A stretch of 41,754 nt of DNA from Paracoccaceae bacterium (GTDB lineage Bacteria > Pseudomonadota > Alphaproteobacteria > Rhodobacterales > Rhodobacteraceae). Of this stretch, positions 39,706 through 41,754 are shown piece by piece. The notes under the pieces are model-generated. The model was not told where the DNA came from. It was given only the letters and a program-made list of their open reading frames with translations, and made no database searches. The stretch spans positions 1 to 41,754 of the forward strand of contig JAIOXV010000008.1 of NCBI GenBank assembly GCA_021741465.1, written 5' to 3'. The translations under genes and the position numbers were made by a program. Each line of letters begins with the position of its first letter. Position 1 is the first letter of the stretch.

Positions 39706-40910
39706 GCTTTCAGCAGGTCTTTCAACTGCACCGACAGATCTGCAATCTGCGCCTTGTCAGGTGATTTTCCCATTTCAATCAGGCGCTTGCCAACCATATA
39801 GCCACGCGGATCATTCATGGCATCAACCGCCAGAAGGGTATCGCCATGAAAATACCAAAAGCTTACGCCTTCGCCCTCGGGGCCACGGGTGACGATGCTG
39901 TCATAGCCGGTGTTCAGGCCCGCAATCTGCAGCTTGCAATCGTATTGGTCCGACCAGAACCAAGGCCGCGCAGCATAGTCCTTGCCCGCGCCCATGATGT
40001 TTTCGGCCACCACTTCGGCCTGATCGATGGCATTGCCAACCGATTCAAGCCGGATGCGCCCGCCTTTCCACGGAAAGCTGGCGCAATCGCCCGCTGACCA
40101 GATTGCCGGGTCCGAGGTGCGGCCCTGGGCATCGGTCTTGATGCCGTTTTCAATTTCAAGACCGGCAGCTTCGGCCAGGGCCTGGCCCGGAACGATGCCA
40201 ACCCCGGTGATGACAAAATCGGCAGGCAATTCGCGGCCATCCTGCAGGCGCACGCCCGACACCCGCCCTTCGCCCAAAAGACGGTCCAAGCCGGTGGATT
40301 CCAGAATGGTCACGCCATGGGCCAAGTGCAGGGCGCGGATATAGTCGCTGGTCTCGGGCGCGGCCACGCGTTGCAAGATGCGCGGCGCCATTTCCAGAAC
40401 CGTCACATCCAGCCCCAGCTTGCGCGCGACGGCCGCCGCCTCAAGCCCGATATAGCCGCCGCCCACGATCACGACCTTGCGGCCTGGCTGAAACTCGGCC
40501 CGCATGGCATCAACATCGGCCAGCGTCCGCACGGTGTAGACCCCTTCCAGATCACCACCGATGGCGGCAGGCAGGCGGCGGGGGGTTGACCCGGTGGTCA
40601 GCACCAGATGGTCATACGACAGGATCTCGCCGTTGACGGTTGCGGTTTTGGCCGCCCGATCAATGGCCGTGACCTTGCCGCCCAGTTTCAAGGTGATGTT
40701 GTTTTCGGCGTAAAAGGCGTTCGACCGCAGCCACAGCCGCTCTTCTTCCATCGTGCCAAGCAGATAGGCCTTTGACAGGGGCGGGCGTTGATAGGGCGGG
40801 GCGGGTTCTTCGCCCACAAGGGTTATCGTGCCGTCAAAGCCAAGCCCGCGCAGTTTCGCCACCACGGCCGAGCCCGCTTGCCCCGCGCCCACCACCAAGA
40901 CATGTGTCAT
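39702..40910 (-). CDS. FAD-dependent pyridine nucleotide-disulfide oxidoreductase (ferredoxin/rubredoxin reductase-like)
   Basis: VLVVGAGQAGSAVV, PYQRPPLSKAYL, VVIVGGGYIGLEAAAVARKLG, IWSAGDCA; start chosen at MTHVLVV. Confidence 0.92.
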   Translation of the reverse strand: MTHVLVVGAGQAGSAVVAKLRGLGFDGTITLVGEEPAPPYQRPPLSKAYLLGTMEEERLWLRSNAFYAENNITLKLGGKVTAIDRAAKTATVNGEILSYDHLVLTTGSTPRRLPAAIGGDLEGVYTVRTLADVDAMRAEFQPGRKVVIVGGGYIGLEAAAVARKLGLDVTVLEMAPRILQRVAAPETSDYIRALHLAHGVTILESTGLDRLLGEGRVSGVRLQDGRELPADFVITGVGIVPGQALAEAAGLEIENGIKTDAQGRTSDPAIWSAGDCASFPWKGGRIRLESVGNAIDQAEVVAENIMGAGKDYAARPWFWSDQYDCKLQIAGLNTGYDSIVTRGPEGEGVSFWYFHGDTLLAVDAMNDPRGYMVGKRLIEMGKSPDKAQIADLSVQLKDLLKA

Positions 40911-40989
40911 TGCCCGCTCCCTCTGGTCGAAGTCCAGAGCGGAGCCTATATCCGTGGGGTAAGGAAACGCAACGCGCGAGGGATGACAA

Positions 40990-41478
40990 ATGACGATTTC
41001 TGTTGGTGATACGCTGCCCGACGGCAAACTGCTGCAAATGGGCGAAAACGGGGCCGAGGCTGTGGAGGTTTCCGCCAAGCTCAAGGGCCGCAAGGTGGTG
41101 ATATTCGGGCTTCCCGGGGCCTATACCGGCACCTGCACCACAAGCCATGTGCCCAGCTTCATGCGGGTGATGGACAAGCTGAAGGCCAAGGGCGTGGACG
41201 AGGTGATCTGCCTTTCGGTCAACGACCCCTTCGTGATGAAGGCCTGGGGTGAGTCAACCGGGGCCGCAGAGGCCGGCATTACCTTTTTGGCCGATGGCGA
41301 CGCGTCTTACACCAAAGCAATCGGGCAAGAATTTTCGGTGCCGCATCTGGCCTTTTTCGACCGTTCAAAACGCTATGCGCTTTACGCCGTTGACGGTGTC
41401 GTGAAGGTGCTGAACCAAGGTCAGGAAACCAACGCCTGCGAGATTTCGGGCGGGGAAGCCATGGTGGCCGCGATCTGA
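40990..41478 (+). CDS. Peroxiredoxin (Prx5-like, AhpC/TSA superfamily)
   Basis: VVIFGLPGAYTGTCTTSHVPSFM catalytic Cys motif, ICLSVNDPFVMKAWG. Confidence 0.93.
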   Translation: MTISVGDTLPDGKLLQMGENGAEAVEVSAKLKGRKVVIFGLPGAYTGTCTTSHVPSFMRVMDKLKAKGVDEVICLSVNDPFVMKAWGESTGAAEAGITFLADGDASYTKAIGQEFSVPHLAFFDRSKRYALYAVDGVVKVLNQGQETNACEISGGEAMVAAI

Positions 41479-41493
41479 TCGCGCAAAAACGTC

Positions 41494-41528
41494 AGCCCCT
41501 TTCGCCTTTTTTGGCGGCGGGGGCTTTT
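41494..41528 (+). terminator. Rho-independent terminator after peroxiredoxin
   Basis: agcccc..cgcc-ttttttggcg..gggggct followed by TTTT. Confidence 0.6.
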
Positions 41529-41532
41529 GCGT

Positions 41533-41754
41533 TCAGATGCGGAACACGGGCTGCAACATGCGCGGCACCAGCCCCATGAAGCGCAAGGGCGCGTCCGTGG
41601 CCGCAAGGCAGATGCAATCTGCACCAGCTTCTGCCACCGGGGTATGTTCGTCAGCTTCGCTGGCAATCTCGACATCGCCCGGCCCAAAGCGGGCCTTGTC
41701 ATCGCGGAAAGCCCCTTGCAGCACCAGCGTCAGTTCCAGCCCCCGGTGGCCGTG
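41533..41754 (-). CDS. ChrR-like cupin (anti-sigma factor C-terminal cupin domain), N-terminus outside the window
   Basis: Frame open to the window edge: HGHRGLELTLVLQGAFRDDKARFGPGDVEIASEADEHTPVAEAGADCICLAATDAPLRFMGLVPRMLQPVFRI; cupin HxHRGxExTLVLxG and CICLAATDAPLRF resemble ChrR. Confidence 0.75.
   Translation of the reverse strand, partial: HGHRGLELTLVLQGAFRDDKARFGPGDVEIASEADEHTPVAEAGADCICLAATDAPLRFMGLVPRMLQPVFRI

Noticed and set aside
1-41754. CRISPR arrays, transposases, integrases, prophage genes, toxin-antitoxin pairs
   Set aside because: No regularly spaced repeats or characteristic protein motifs seen on either strand.

Overview
This 41.75 kb window looks like conserved chromosomal core sequence from an alphaproteobacterium, probably Rhodobacteraceae (inferred from gene content and order). 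It carries about 33 protein-coding genes and one tRNA. I found no CRISPR array, prophage or transposase. Gene order: infB(partial)> / small ORF< mutT< argJ< parvulin PPIase< / secA> / secreted protein> / PBP-OmpA fusion> / radC< dnaJ< dnaK< / SH3-domain gene with an in-frame stop< / ABC-2 permease< / cysQ> kdsB> GT2> galU> GT4> GT2> GT14> / ptsN< hpf< / lptB< lptA< lptC< kdsD< rnd< / tRNA-Leu(CAG)< / NDUFA9-like> uppP> / gltD> / secreted ORF> gltB> / TauE/SafE< rsmD< FAD oxidoreductase< / peroxiredoxin> / ChrR-like cupin(partial)<. The most interesting observations are: (1) an SH3/CSDGMSD-CC domain gene split by one in-frame TAA, followed by 71 clean in-frame codons; (2) a matched palindrome GGTCAG-N5-CTGAC(C) upstream of gltD and again inside the gltD-ORF-gltB locus, with extra half-sites near helical phasing; (3) a secreted protein gene inserted between gltD and gltB and overlapping the gltB start; (4) a glycan-assembly cluster with a GT14 branching-type enzyme and an orphan capsule-type permease; (5) a 13-bp tandem repeat before galU. 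I do not see a clearly new defence or mobile system.
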